A program made the translations under genes and the position numbers. A model generated the notes under the pieces. It saw nothing but the letters and a program-made list of their open reading frames with translations, was not told the DNA's origin and made no database searches. From NCBI GenBank assembly GCA_938082915.1, contig CALKCG010000127.1, positions 1 through 23,243 of the forward strand: a stretch of DNA of 23,243 nucleotides. The letters run 5' to 3'. Source of the stretch: an uncultured archaeon. GTDB taxonomy: Archaea > Thermoproteota > CALKCG01 > B24. Shown here piece by piece: positions 13,734-22,076 of this stretch (position 1 is the stretch's first letter; each line of letters starts with the position of its first letter).

Positions 13734-14361
13734 AGACTTTACCCGTTTCAAGGTACCATAAGAATAGGTCAAGCTCAGCTAGTGAAATATTCAAACGGTT
13801 AGCTATTTTTCTCAATATGGATTCGATTTCCAAGTATTTACTTCTAGTCATGGTCTTAGGTCTATTTACTAAACCATACTTTGATAATATGTTGATGATG
13901 TGAAAGTCTACTATAGCTAAATCGAAGTATCCAATATTCCTGAGGAAATGACTTGCCTCTTTAAACCCAATCCCCCTTATGTTCTTAACGAGCCACTCTC
14001 TCAGTAAACTTGCATCTTTAAAGCGTGAAATGATATCTTTTAATGAGTCAGCATACTTCCTAGCCTCTACAATGTATTGTGCTCTCCTCTCAGGGTAACG
14101 GTGACCAAGCGTTTTAAGCTCTTTCGTCAGCTGGGAGATTGGAAGAGTTAGAAAACAATCACCTATCTTCCTCTGGATTTCTATACTTTTTTCAGCTTTG
14201 AAATTTGCCGTTAAAATGCAGAAGCATAGCTCTTTAAAGATTTCCCTACTAGTTTTCCCACTATTCTGTTTAAATTCCTCTATCCGTGCGTCTACCAACT
14301 TTTTTACATGGCTATTTTTCAAACCATTGATTTTTTCAAGTAGTGCATCCACTCCAGACAC
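13726..14361 (-). CDS. ogg: 8-oxoguanine DNA glycosylase/AP lyase, archaeal Ogg2 type
   Basis: The enzyme removes 8-oxoguanine from DNA and nicks the abasic site. About 211 residues read REIFKELCFCILTANFKAEK, LGHRYPERRAQYIVEARKYA, REWLVKNIRGIGFKEASHFL RNIGYFDLAIVDFHI and ELDLFLWYLETGKVLK. The helix-hairpin-helix with the catalytic Lys (in GIGFKEASHF) and the catalytic Asp (in AIVDFHI) are both present. The C-terminal LWYLETGKVLK is shared with methanogen Ogg2 proteins of about 207 residues. GTG at 14361 is chosen because GGGAG lies 8 bases before it; GTG at 14370 would add three residues. The gene follows sfsA by 12 bases, so the two form an operon. The usual Arg after the catalytic Asp (DRH) is Phe here. 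Confidence 0.9.
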   Translation of the reverse strand: MSGVDALLEKINGLKNSHVKKLVDARIEEFKQNSGKTSREIFKELCFCILTANFKAEKSIEIQRKIGDCFLTLPISQLTKELKTLGHRYPERRAQYIVEARKYADSLKDIISRFKDASLLREWLVKNIRGIGFKEASHFLRNIGYFDLAIVDFHIINILSKYGLVNRPKTMTRSKYLEIESILRKIANRLNISLAELDLFLWYLETGKVLK

Positions 14362-14373
14362 GTAGCTCACTCC

Positions 14374-15102
14374 CTACTGGAGAAGTACTGGGATATCTGG
14401 GCTATCTAGGTGGAATAATGAAGAATATCCATCATAATGCATACTTATCGCCTTTAAAGTGCATCCAACTTTATAGGCTTTTAAAAGTAACTTTGGTATT
14501 TCAGCATCTCCTACGGGGTTTGGTTTGAAACCATTAACGTAAGGTAGTGCCGCTATGAATACTATTATCCCCAAACCGCCCTTTTCAACATGATCTATAA
14601 TCTCCATTATATGTCTTCTTCCCCTAAGAGTCGGGCAGTCTGGATACATAGCGTAGCCCTCATCATCCCATAAAACAGCGCTTTTGACTTCGAGATATGC
14701 GAGTCTACCATTCTGCTCTACTAGATAGTCTATCAAGGATCTACCTACTCTACAGTTTCTCTTTACAATTCTACATTTTCCAAGCCAGTGTATCAACCCC
14801 TTATTAACCGCGTCTTCAAAAAGACGCATTTGGATCTTAGTATCTATAATCGCAGCCATATTGTCCGCAATATCTACTGCGAAAAGACGGTACCTAGTTT
14901 TTCCTCCATATGTTTTCAAACAGTAGGCCTTCTTACCTCGAACCATGAGGTCTAGAAGTCTACCAGTATTATTAATGTAAGCTGTGGTTAAAGAACCGTC
15001 GATAAGTACTTCGACAAGAAACCTATTAATCCTTCTAACGATTTCACATTTAATCGCATCACGCACTTCTCCAAGTCGAAAATCAATACTCTGATTCAAC
15101 AA
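14374..15102 (-). CDS. sfsA: SfsA family DNA-binding/nuclease-like protein
   Basis: SfsA proteins join an N-terminal OB-like fold to a PD-(D/E)XK nuclease fold. Visible: RRINRFLVEVLIDG, AYINNTGRLLDLMVRGKKAY, SLIDYLVEQNGRLAYLEVKS (the Asp, then Glu-x-Lys catalytic-type residues), YPDCPTLRGRRHIMEIIDHV and FIAALPYVNGFKPNP. The cellular role is uncertain; bacterial members are named for stimulating sugar fermentation. The open frame reaches 15216, but the first 38 residues (MFISPSLFWKNAFYSLISIG and on) do not belong to the family. I prefer the TTG at 15102 (242 residues), about 26 bases after a TATATTTT, as a leaderless start; GTG at 15066 is another possibility. The start is the least certain part of this call. 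Confidence 0.85.
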   Translation of the reverse strand: MLNQSIDFRLGEVRDAIKCEIVRRINRFLVEVLIDGSLTTAYINNTGRLLDLMVRGKKAYCLKTYGGKTRYRLFAVDIADNMAAIIDTKIQMRLFEDAVNKGLIHWLGKCRIVKRNCRVGRSLIDYLVEQNGRLAYLEVKSAVLWDDEGYAMYPDCPTLRGRRHIMEIIDHVEKGGLGIIVFIAALPYVNGFKPNPVGDAEIPKLLLKAYKVGCTLKAISMHYDGYSSLFHLDSPDIPVLLQ

Positions 15103-15255
15103 TTGAATAAGCCTTAAAACAAAATATAGCCATTTTCTTGCGCAATGAATTATTTTTCCAATGCTGATAAGGGAATAAAAAGCGTTTTTCCAAAATAAGC
15201 TAGGAGATATAAACAACCTTAGGTAATTAATTGGAAATAGATTGAATATCCTCTT

Positions 15256-15510
15256 CTACTCTTCACCTGAAGCAACCGGTGTAGCTACGGCAAATCTCCT
15301 ACTGACAGAATTCACTTTGACTTTGAGTTTATCTCCCACTTTAGTGTTCTTAACGAATATTACAAAGCCCTCGATTCTAGCTATTCCATCTCCTCTACTT
15401 CCAAGACTCTCTATTTCAACGTCGTATTCACCGCCTACGACGACTGGTACTGGTCTAGATGGTCTAAAACCGCCTGTAGCCGGCCGCCTTCTCCTATTCC
15501 TTCTTTCCAT
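15256..15510 (-). CDS. TRAM-domain RNA-binding protein
   Basis: The protein is 84 residues with an arginine-rich N-terminus (MERRNRRRRPATGGF) followed by a single TRAM domain: YDVEIESLGSRGDGIARIEG, FVIFVKNTKVGDKLKVKVNS and VSRRFAVATPV. TRAM-only proteins are small beta-barrel RNA-binding proteins of archaea; work on methanogens has connected them with RNA chaperone and cold-response functions like those of bacterial Csp proteins. The start ATG has a strong ribosome binding site (AGGGAGGT, 8 bases before). The mRNA is predicted to carry an unusually long leader of about 80 bases that folds into one extended hairpin, annotated separately. Confidence 0.92.
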   Translation of the reverse strand: MERRNRRRRPATGGFRPSRPVPVVVGGEYDVEIESLGSRGDGIARIEGFVIFVKNTKVGDKLKVKVNSVSRRFAVATPVASGEE

Positions 15511-15534
15511 AATCCAACCTCCCTTTAAATTATT

Positions 15535-15592
15535 GGGTTAAGAAGGTAGGAAAGCATCCCCTTTGAGGGGTTCTTTCTCTCCTTCTTAATCC
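15535..15592 (-). promoter_or_regulatory. Extended hairpin in the 5' leader of the TRAM gene
   Basis: The outer arms 15535-15546 and 15581-15592 pair at 12 positions, one of them a G-U (GGATTAAGAAGG against CCTTCTTAACCC on the minus strand). After a 3-by-3 mismatch, five pairs follow (GAAAG/CTTTC). After a small internal loop, a tip of CCCCT-CAA-AGGGG gives five more. That makes 22 pairs over 58 bases. The structure begins about 2 bases from the predicted transcript start and ends about 25 bases before the ATG, leaving the ribosome binding site just outside. A terminator of the upstream gene or a separate small RNA are alternatives. Confidence 0.6.
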
Positions 15593-15615
15593 GTGAGGCA
15601 TAAAGTGCTCAGCAA

Positions 15616-15624
15616 CTATATAAA
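15616..15624 (-). promoter_or_regulatory. TATA box for the TRAM gene
   Basis: On the minus strand TTTATATAG overlaps the stop of the upstream membrane protein gene. The start of transcription about 26 bases downstream would be near 15594, right at the outer end of the hairpin. Confidence 0.5.
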
Positions 15625-17316
15625 TGTTTTTAGCCTTGAAGAAATATTTTCAATGGCTCTCCTTATCCTATTTTCATTACCACGTATCCGTTTATTATAC
15701 TCGTTGAGAAGCCGCTCATAGACGTGTTTTGAAACTTTACCAGTTCGATATCTACTCCTAAGTTCACTAAGACCCACGTCGCAAATGCTTAAATCGGTTT
15801 CAGCCTCCTCGATAGTAGTCACTTCATCAGAAAAACCTGCGAGTCTAATAGTAGGCTTTAAGTTTTCAATGACTTTATCAATTTCAGCGATTCTATTTTT
15901 GATCTTTGTAGAACGTGTCGAATACTCAGCCCTCGATATGTCTCCGGCTAAGTAGCTGCTTTCAAGGTCGCGTAGCGCTCTTCTAAGATTAAGCTTTTCT
16001 TCATAGGCTGAAATAAACTCTGAAACCCCCTTAGCAGCGACTGAAGGTTTGGCTTTTGATACTGCTTCGGTAGTCTTTAAAATCCCAGTCTTATACACGT
16101 AGTATGCTGTGGCAACAGCGGCTAATCCGCATAACGTCCAGAGAACTGGTTTAAGAGAAGACCAGAGAACATTGTACTTATAGTTCAACGTAAGCGTAGG
16201 CGGCGGTCTAATCGGAGATAAAACGGGAATGCAACTGCTGGATTCCAAAATCCAGTTTAACGTGTTACCATTTATCGTGTAATTTTCAGGCTTAACGTCT
16301 ACGATCGTAGAATAACTCGGTAGTTTTAAACGTACGTGTAAGGATCTAGCAATCATGGGTAAGGCTGATCCCAATCCCATGTTTAACTTATGGTATTCTT
16401 TGAATAATCTGTGCTCCACCAGCAGACCGGCTGGAAACTTATAGGAGATCGTTAGAGAATACCGGTCTCCTTTTCTCAGCTCATATCTCAGTTTAACAGT
16501 GAGTTTTAGAGTATCCCGCTCAGTATTTGACGAAGATTGGAGTTTTCCGAATTCATCCTTCGCTTCGGCTTCACTAGCTTCGGCTGGAAGATTGAAAACC
16601 ACTTGTGAAGTAGATGAGCCCATGTTTAAAATACGGTAAAATTCCTCCACCATTACATCTCCAGACTCTGAAATAGTAATGGTCTTAATGAACTCTTCAA
16701 CCTTAATTATTGGGCTTCCAGTTATAGATATTCGTTCAACTCTAAAAGCCTCAGGCTCTAAGTTCTCACATAGAAGCCAAAGTTTACCAGCGGACTTGTT
16801 AAAATCACTTGGATAGTCTTTAAATTCAGCGGCTCCGGGTATTGTTAGAGTGAAGTTTAAACGTGCAATATCCATGCTCAATCCTGGATATACTGGTACA
16901 TATAATGTGAAAGACTCAGCTTGATCAATTAATGCACTACCATTAACTAAGAAAAGCAGCCTCAGATTTGAAGAAACGGGGCTTATTACTTCTATAACGG
17001 TTTCACTCTCCGTTAGTTTAACAATGCTCATGTTTAAGTTTAAACCATCTACAGTTTCAGCTATACAATCCAACACGTTATCCGTAATATTCTTCGGGAA
17101 CTTCAGAGTAAATGACTTATCGCTTTCAGTGATTCCTGAAATCTGATCATCAAAAAGAATGAGGCCAGTAGAGTATAAGACCACACGCCTCTCATATATT
17201 ACACCATTGGTGGACAGCGTAGATGGAATGGGTATCAATGCAATAGCCGCGATGAGTAGTGCATAGAGTCTTATCCTAGCCATGTTAAGCACCAACACTG
17301 GTTTTTGACTCTTCAT
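15616..17316 (-). CDS. Membrane-anchored protein with ribophorin-like ectodomain and SHOCT-like cytoplasmic repeats
   Basis: The protein is 566 residues. A signal peptide (RIRLYALLIAAIALIPIPST, 15-34) precedes a large beta-rich exterior domain (about 40-385) with at least six N-glycosylation sequons (such as NIT76, NMS95, NFT154, NYT345). One membrane helix follows (about 389-408), then a charged cytoplasmic tail. In the ectodomain, IKTITISESGDVMVEEFYRI, FNLPAEASEAEAKDEFGKLQ and LRYELRKGDRYSLTISYKFP follow the order of ribophorin I (Ost1) strands. The tail holds two similar units, LESSYLAGDISRAEYSTRST (451-470) and LRSRYRTGKVSKHVYERLLN (519-538), like short SHOCT-type helical modules, with coiled coil between. 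The ATG at 17316 sits about 25 bases after an ACTTAAATAC TATA element, consistent with a leaderless start. Function is unknown; a cell-surface or glycosylation role is inference. Confidence 0.7.
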   Translation of the reverse strand: MKSQKPVLVLNMARIRLYALLIAAIALIPIPSTLSTNGVIYERRVVLYSTGLILFDDQISGITESDKSFTLKFPKNITDNVLDCIAETVDGLNLNMSIVKLTESETVIEVISPVSSNLRLLFLVNGSALIDQAESFTLYVPVYPGLSMDIARLNFTLTIPGAAEFKDYPSDFNKSAGKLWLLCENLEPEAFRVERISITGSPIIKVEEFIKTITISESGDVMVEEFYRILNMGSSTSQVVFNLPAEASEAEAKDEFGKLQSSSNTERDTLKLTVKLRYELRKGDRYSLTISYKFPAGLLVEHRLFKEYHKLNMGLGSALPMIARSLHVRLKLPSYSTIVDVKPENYTINGNTLNWILESSSCIPVLSPIRPPPTLTLNYKYNVLWSSLKPVLWTLCGLAAVATAYYVYKTGILKTTEAVSKAKPSVAAKGVSEFISAYEEKLNLRRALRDLESSYLAGDISRAEYSTRSTKIKNRIAEIDKVIENLKPTIRLAGFSDEVTTIEEAETDLSICDVGLSELRSRYRTGKVSKHVYERLLNEYNKRIRGNENRIRRAIENISSRLKTFI

Positions 17317-17347
17317 GGTTTAAGGAGAATTAAGTATTTAAGTGCTT

Positions 17348-20300
17348 CTAATCTTTGGATTCGTACATGAATTTGCTTAAGCTTGCCTGCGCACCAGCCT
17401 CCAAAAGCGTAGATATTTCATCCTTTATCAGCATAAGCCTCTGGTGGTAGTAATTTCCAAGTCCATATTTCTCAACGATATCTTCAGCCATTCTGAGGTA
17501 TTTTTCAATGCCTCCTTTAAAAACAGTTAGTATTAATGCTCCACCGCATTTCCTACATCTGCCACTTAAAGGTATTCTACGATATTTACTATTACAACTT
17601 TTACATCTAAATGTCTGAGATGTAAACGCTCTGAGATTGCCAGTTATATCTTTGAGTAAATGCGTCGTCAAAATCTTTTCAGCGATTTTAGCAGAGTCGA
17701 CAGCTAATATCTTATTTGCAAGATTAAGCTGGCTTAGCATTTTCTGATCCATGGTTTTAAGCTTTTTATAACTCGTCTCTAGATTTCCACCGATTATGGT
17801 TGTTGAGGGATGCGTATATTTAAACCCTTCAAATTGCTCCTTTGAACCCAGCCTCTTCTCAACTATTTCTATTAAATTTTCAGCCTCCCTAGCATCAACC
17901 TCCTTAAAACAGAGGTTATAAAATTCTATAGGATATTTGTCTGACACATCTAAATTGTGGACAGCTGAGTCAACTTCAAACGGATTGATTCTATAGGTTA
18001 TCATAAGTGGTGCATCCATTAAACCCCCAACTTGAGCTGGTAAATATTCAGCTGAAAAGTTTATTAGAGCATCTAAAGCAAGCATAACGGAATCTTCATC
18101 CCCGTCGCAATCCCTCCTCTTACATGCATGCCAATATGGATGAGCAAAACATATGTTTGCAACTGTAAAACCAATGATTCTACCTATGACGCCGACCGAC
18201 GTATGAGGAGCTAATCCTATAATCAAGTGTCCTATTAGATCCTCCTCTTTTTTAACGTTATAAAACGGTGGTAGACCGTAGAATTTTTCAAGCAACTCAT
18301 CTACGAAATTTGCCACTTTTACAAGATATTGGCCGCATTTCTTTGGAAGTACCACATCATGGATTTTAAGTTCACATATTTGATCTGAGTTTTCAAGCGG
18401 TTTATTCTCAAAATCCTTACAATATCCTAACTCTCTAAGTTTATGAATAGGCGTGTTTATCTCAGATGGTTTGAAGTGGGTTAATGGGGCGTTTGTCATA
18501 TCGAATCTAATAGTGCCATCTTTGAAAACCGTCAGATCGTATTTAGCTCTTAGTATCCCCTTTTCAAGGGGCTCTGGTGTTCTAGTTGCATTCATGAGTT
18601 TAATAACCCCCTTAATAACCTCCAACTTTGGAGAACCAGTTCTTCTTAAAGCGTCATATAGCTCATTTTTCAAGTCTATTCGCGTGTTTCTATACGCAGA
18701 TGAAGGGGTTTTACAAGATGGGCATACGGCGTCTACACTTAATGGTCTCCCACAGACTGGGCATCCATATTGAATGATGGTTCTACCTCCACATTTAGGA
18801 CAGGTAGGTTTATACGTTTCAAAACCACAGGTTAAACATTTACGGTGGACAAGCTCGACTTTTACAAAGTCCTTCTCCGCCGCCTCCACTATGTTTCTTC
18901 TAAACCCCCCCTCAAGACCTATTGGGAATAAGCTGTGAACTGAGGTCTTCATAAGTCTCCGGTCAGCCTTCTCCGGTCTACCCATCCGGGCACCTATGAA
19001 GCTTATGAACTTATGTTCAACTTTAAACCCTGAAATTGTAGATATTACGTTAAGAACATCGTCATAATTCAACTCGTCTAATGGCACGTTGGGTTTTAGA
19101 CACTCGTATAGTACGTAGCCGTCTTCCTCTATAATTATCCATTCTTCTGAAACTCGATGAGGCACTAGAAGTCTTTCAAGAATACTCTTAACACTTTGAT
19201 TCAGCTTCAACTTCAATTGTTTAATAAAACCATCGACATATTCGATTTCAGCTTCTGAAAGAGCTTTCCGTAAATACTTGAGTTCATCTACTGTCAACTC
19301 ACCCCATGCATAGGTGAAACGCGGATGAATGGGTATTCCCAGTAGACGAGATATGGTTAAAGCCTCAAAGGAGGAGGGCTTAGTATAAAACGGATCTTCA
19401 ATAAACGCTTTAAGCCTATCCACAGAGATTTTTGAGATTTCGCTGAATTCCCCATAATTTAGTCCATATTTTTCTTTTAAATGCTTTAGAAGCATTTGAC
19501 TCCAATTTTCCTCTGTAAAGCCAGGGGTGAGCAAGTTTGCCTTATTCTCAAGAAACTCGTAGAAGCTTACGAGAATATCCCCTAGGAAGAGTATTTTATC
19601 GATTCTATCTTTAATGCTTAAAGCCTTTTCAACTGTTTCAACTCTTATCACAGAGCCGTCTTTAAGCTTCACAATAGGCGGCTCTATAGAATCTACTGAG
19701 GCAACTATGCCTGCTTTACCCGGCTTCTCAGTTTTTATCTGAGTACCTACAGCTAGGAAATTATCAACCACCACCATAGTTGCAGGGTGTACTCCTAGTG
19801 CGGCGAATCCAGTATTCCTAGCGCGTCCATATCTGACTCTAAATCCACCAAATTTAGATGGGAATCCGAAAACTGGTCTGCCAGCAAGTATTTCCTCAAG
19901 ATACATCGTTTCTATGGTCTCTGAACTCCCCCTGTTCTCATCAGAATTCCATACGTCGCCTATCCACTTCCAGTCCTCTATACCGAGCTGTTCTACGATC
20001 TTCATAAGTTTCCTAGCTCTACCTGCAAGCCCGTCATTAAGCACTATCAAAGCCCCCCCTCTAACCCTGTTTGTTTCAATCCTGGGTAAGTCTCTGTAAG
20101 ATGTTACTTCAACCGGGTCTGTTTCAACACCAGTGATTTCAATTGGCAAGTTTCGAATGATCTTCTCTAGAACATTATCTGGAACCTGGTATTGGAATGG
20201 ACGTACATACCTTTCATATGTTCTAACCTCCTCTATAAGCCTAAAAACCTCTTCTTCAGACGGCTTCCATCTATCTAACTTCAGTTTTTTCCTAATGAAA

Positions 20301-20797
20301 TCAGCTATGACAACTGTAAGGGCTTGTTCAGTTCCACCAGCTGGTCTTATGGGACCTGCAAAGTAAACGGCTAAGTATTTAGAACCATCTGTATTCGTTT
20401 TCACCGAAACCTTTGAAATTCCTTGAACAGGTGCTACTGTTACGCCTTCAGTAATTATGGCTAAAGCGGTTCTCAAAGCCTGCTCAGCAATTCTCTCCAA
20501 ACTCAATCTGCCATAGCAGTTGTAAATTACCTCTTCTGAAATCTTCAACGCCAAAGACTCTCTACTCATCGTAGAGCTAAGCTCTCTTATGCGGTCTGCT
20601 ACTCCTCTGGGGCCGACTAAAAACTCTACACGTTCGGCTAAATCCTTCGAAAGCCTCGGTTCGGGTTGTGGAAGAGGATCTAAACCTTTAGACCTGGCTT
20701 CGCATGCAATCTTATAAAGGGCTTTGAGTTGAGACTCTATATTCTTAAAGTACTCCTCATACTCGGCTGATGCTTCTAAGCCTGTCTGACTTTCCAA
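17348..20797 (-). CDS. polC: DNA polymerase II (family D) large subunit DP2
   Basis: DP2 is the catalytic subunit of PolD, the replicative polymerase of most archaea outside classical Crenarchaeota. The protein is 1149 residues, a normal length without an intein. The N-terminal domain includes YFAGPIRPAGGTEQALTVVI (145-164). Zinc ribbons sit at Cys654/657/666/669 and 679/682/692/695. The two-barrel catalytic core includes HPYWHACKRRDCDGDED with the metal-binding aspartates near 896-902. A further ribbon at Cys1065/1068/1081/1084 precedes the helical C-terminus that contacts DP1. The start is TTG at 20797, one base after the stop of GGGP synthase, so translation is likely coupled. The small subunit DP1 is not in the window. 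Confidence 0.97.
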   Translation of the reverse strand: MESQTGLEASAEYEEYFKNIESQLKALYKIACEARSKGLDPLPQPEPRLSKDLAERVEFLVGPRGVADRIRELSSTMSRESLALKISEEVIYNCYGRLSLERIAEQALRTALAIITEGVTVAPVQGISKVSVKTNTDGSKYLAVYFAGPIRPAGGTEQALTVVIADFIRKKLKLDRWKPSEEEVFRLIEEVRTYERYVRPFQYQVPDNVLEKIIRNLPIEITGVETDPVEVTSYRDLPRIETNRVRGGALIVLNDGLAGRARKLMKIVEQLGIEDWKWIGDVWNSDENRGSSETIETMYLEEILAGRPVFGFPSKFGGFRVRYGRARNTGFAALGVHPATMVVVDNFLAVGTQIKTEKPGKAGIVASVDSIEPPIVKLKDGSVIRVETVEKALSIKDRIDKILFLGDILVSFYEFLENKANLLTPGFTEENWSQMLLKHLKEKYGLNYGEFSEISKISVDRLKAFIEDPFYTKPSSFEALTISRLLGIPIHPRFTYAWGELTVDELKYLRKALSEAEIEYVDGFIKQLKLKLNQSVKSILERLLVPHRVSEEWIIIEEDGYVLYECLKPNVPLDELNYDDVLNVISTISGFKVEHKFISFIGARMGRPEKADRRLMKTSVHSLFPIGLEGGFRRNIVEAAEKDFVKVELVHRKCLTCGFETYKPTCPKCGGRTIIQYGCPVCGRPLSVDAVCPSCKTPSSAYRNTRIDLKNELYDALRRTGSPKLEVIKGVIKLMNATRTPEPLEKGILRAKYDLTVFKDGTIRFDMTNAPLTHFKPSEINTPIHKLRELGYCKDFENKPLENSDQICELKIHDVVLPKKCGQYLVKVANFVDELLEKFYGLPPFYNVKKEEDLIGHLIIGLAPHTSVGVIGRIIGFTVANICFAHPYWHACKRRDCDGDEDSVMLALDALINFSAEYLPAQVGGLMDAPLMITYRINPFEVDSAVHNLDVSDKYPIEFYNLCFKEVDAREAENLIEIVEKRLGSKEQFEGFKYTHPSTTIIGGNLETSYKKLKTMDQKMLSQLNLANKILAVDSAKIAEKILTTHLLKDITGNLRAFTSQTFRCKSCNSKYRRIPLSGRCRKCGGALILTVFKGGIEKYLRMAEDIVEKYGLGNYYHQRLMLIKDEISTLLEAGAQASLSKFMYESKD

Positions 20798-20798
20798 T

Positions 20799-21584
20799 TT
20801 ACATCTGCCTCTTACATCTTCTGGAGACCCCTCTCTTCACAGAATTCACGAATAGACGTATCGATTTTTCAACATCCGTAGTCTCCTCTATCGTAGTTCC
20901 GGTTACAATTATATCAGCACCAGCGTAAACCCTCTCCTCTATAGCATCCGGATGCCTTAAACCACCCCCAACTATGATCGGGTTGCTCGTAGTTTTTCTA
21001 ACTAGGGCGATCATTTCAACTGGGACTGGATTTTTCGCTCCAGACCCGGCCTCAAGATATACAAACCTCATACCAAGATACTGTGCTGCTAACGCATACA
21101 GAGCCGCTATCTCAGGTTTATCATAGGGTATTGGTTGAGCCTGCCCTATGTATCCCGCCGCCCCCCCATCGCCGACGATTAAATATGCGAGGGGAAGCGG
21201 CTCTAAACCATATTCTCTAACAGCCGAAGCACCTAAAACTTGAGCACCTATTATGTAGTATGGGTTTAGCGAGTTTAAAAGGGACATAAACCATATGGCA
21301 TCTGCATATGGGCTTATGCCTGAAAGGTTATTTGGGAAAAGTATTGTTGGTAGTGAAACTTTTTCCCTTATGAGTTTTATGACGCGGTTCAATTTGCTGG
21401 TAGATGCTACGGTTGACCCTCCTATCATTACGGCCGCTGAGCCCCCTCTTTCAGCGATAACACTTATTTCAGCGGCTTTTTCTGGCGATATATTTTCAGG
21501 GTCTATAAGTGGTATATGCAGAGCCCCCTCTTCATCAATCTTTTTAAGCAAGTACTTTTCAACCTTTCCCATTTTAATAACCAT
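20799..21584 (-). CDS. Geranylgeranylglyceryl phosphate synthase
   Basis: GGGP synthase joins geranylgeranyl diphosphate to sn-glycerol 1-phosphate, the first committed step of archaeal ether lipids. The protein is 261 residues, a TIM barrel: HIPLIDPENISPEKAAEI (Asp for Mg, about 23-40), AERGGSAAVMIGGST, PTILFPNNLSGISPYADAIW, FVYLEAGSGAKNPVPVEMIA (about 174-193), PIIVGGGLRHPDAIEERVYA and GADIIVTGTTIEE. These phosphate-binding loops (YLEAGSG, VGGGLR, VTGT) match the family. ATG 21584 is used; an ATG four codons later (21572, MGKVEKY) is possible. It lies between elf1 and polC in what looks like one operon, coupling a lipid enzyme with replication and transcription genes. Confidence 0.95.
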   Translation of the reverse strand: MVIKMGKVEKYLLKKIDEEGALHIPLIDPENISPEKAAEISVIAERGGSAAVMIGGSTVASTSKLNRVIKLIREKVSLPTILFPNNLSGISPYADAIWFMSLLNSLNPYYIIGAQVLGASAVREYGLEPLPLAYLIVGDGGAAGYIGQAQPIPYDKPEIAALYALAAQYLGMRFVYLEAGSGAKNPVPVEMIALVRKTTSNPIIVGGGLRHPDAIEERVYAGADIIVTGTTIEETTDVEKSIRLFVNSVKRGVSRRCKRQM

Positions 21585-21646
21585 GATGACACACCCCTAT
21601 GAGTACATTACTTACCATAAATTTGGTGGATGAACTTTGCCCTCAC

Positions 21647-21910
21647 TTAGATTTTCCTGTTTAAGCTCTTCCAATTTTTTCCAGCTACGACTTCATCGTA
21701 CCATGCGCAATACGCATCTACAGCCGTCATCCCATCTGAGAGTGCGATGTCGCCTGATATTTTACATGTTCCACATGCTACATGTGCAATATTCGCCTCT
21801 TTAACTATCTGAACCGTCACAGTTCTCTTTCCGCATTGGGGACATATGTAAACCTTTGGTATGGTTCTTCTAAACGTCCGTATAACCTTTCTCCTCCTTC
21901 TCCTACCCAA
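21647..21910 (-). CDS. Elf1-like zinc-ribbon transcription elongation factor
   Basis: The protein is 87 residues. A basic start (MGRRRRRKVIRTFRRTIPKV) is followed by a four-cysteine zinc ribbon, YICPQCGKRTVTVQI and HVACGTCKISGDI, then AVDAYCAWYDEVVAGK. Length, basic N-terminus and CxxC-CxxC spacing agree with the archaeal Elf1/Spt4-partner family that binds RNA polymerase during elongation. The start codon is a TTG at 21910, since an upstream in-frame TAG excludes a longer form; no ribosome binding site precedes it. It is the first gene of the minus-strand run elf1, GGGP synthase, polC, and is divergent from the LSm gene across a 166-base gap. Confidence 0.88.
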   Translation of the reverse strand: MGRRRRRKVIRTFRRTIPKVYICPQCGKRTVTVQIVKEANIAHVACGTCKISGDIALSDGMTAVDAYCAWYDEVVAGKNWKSLNRKI

Positions 21911-22028
21911 ATATATCTAGTAATATATGATACTTCACGCCCTTAAATTTTATTCGAAGCCCCCCCTCAATTAAAAAACTTTAAATTGATTCTGAAAAGT
22001 TTGAGACGTTAAAGATGTAGAACAACCC

Positions 22029-22036
22029 TTAATTTA
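22029..22036 (+). promoter_or_regulatory. TATA-like element for the LSm gene
   Basis: TTAATTTA is centred about 45 bases before the ATG at 22077. Transcription from about 22059 would keep the AGGAGGGG ribosome binding site (22062-22069), 7 bases before the start. Confidence 0.35.
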
Positions 22037-22076
22037 CACGAAATACTCTAATAAGTATCTCAGGAGGGGTTTAAAA

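Noticed and set aside
14374..15216. Longer SfsA form starting at the ATG 15216
   Set aside because: The extra 38 residues do not match the family, which begins near the RRINRFLVEV segment.
17348..20797. Possible intein in DP2 at the DCDGDED active site
   Set aside because: The motif is uninterrupted and the protein has the normal length; no intein splice motifs are present.
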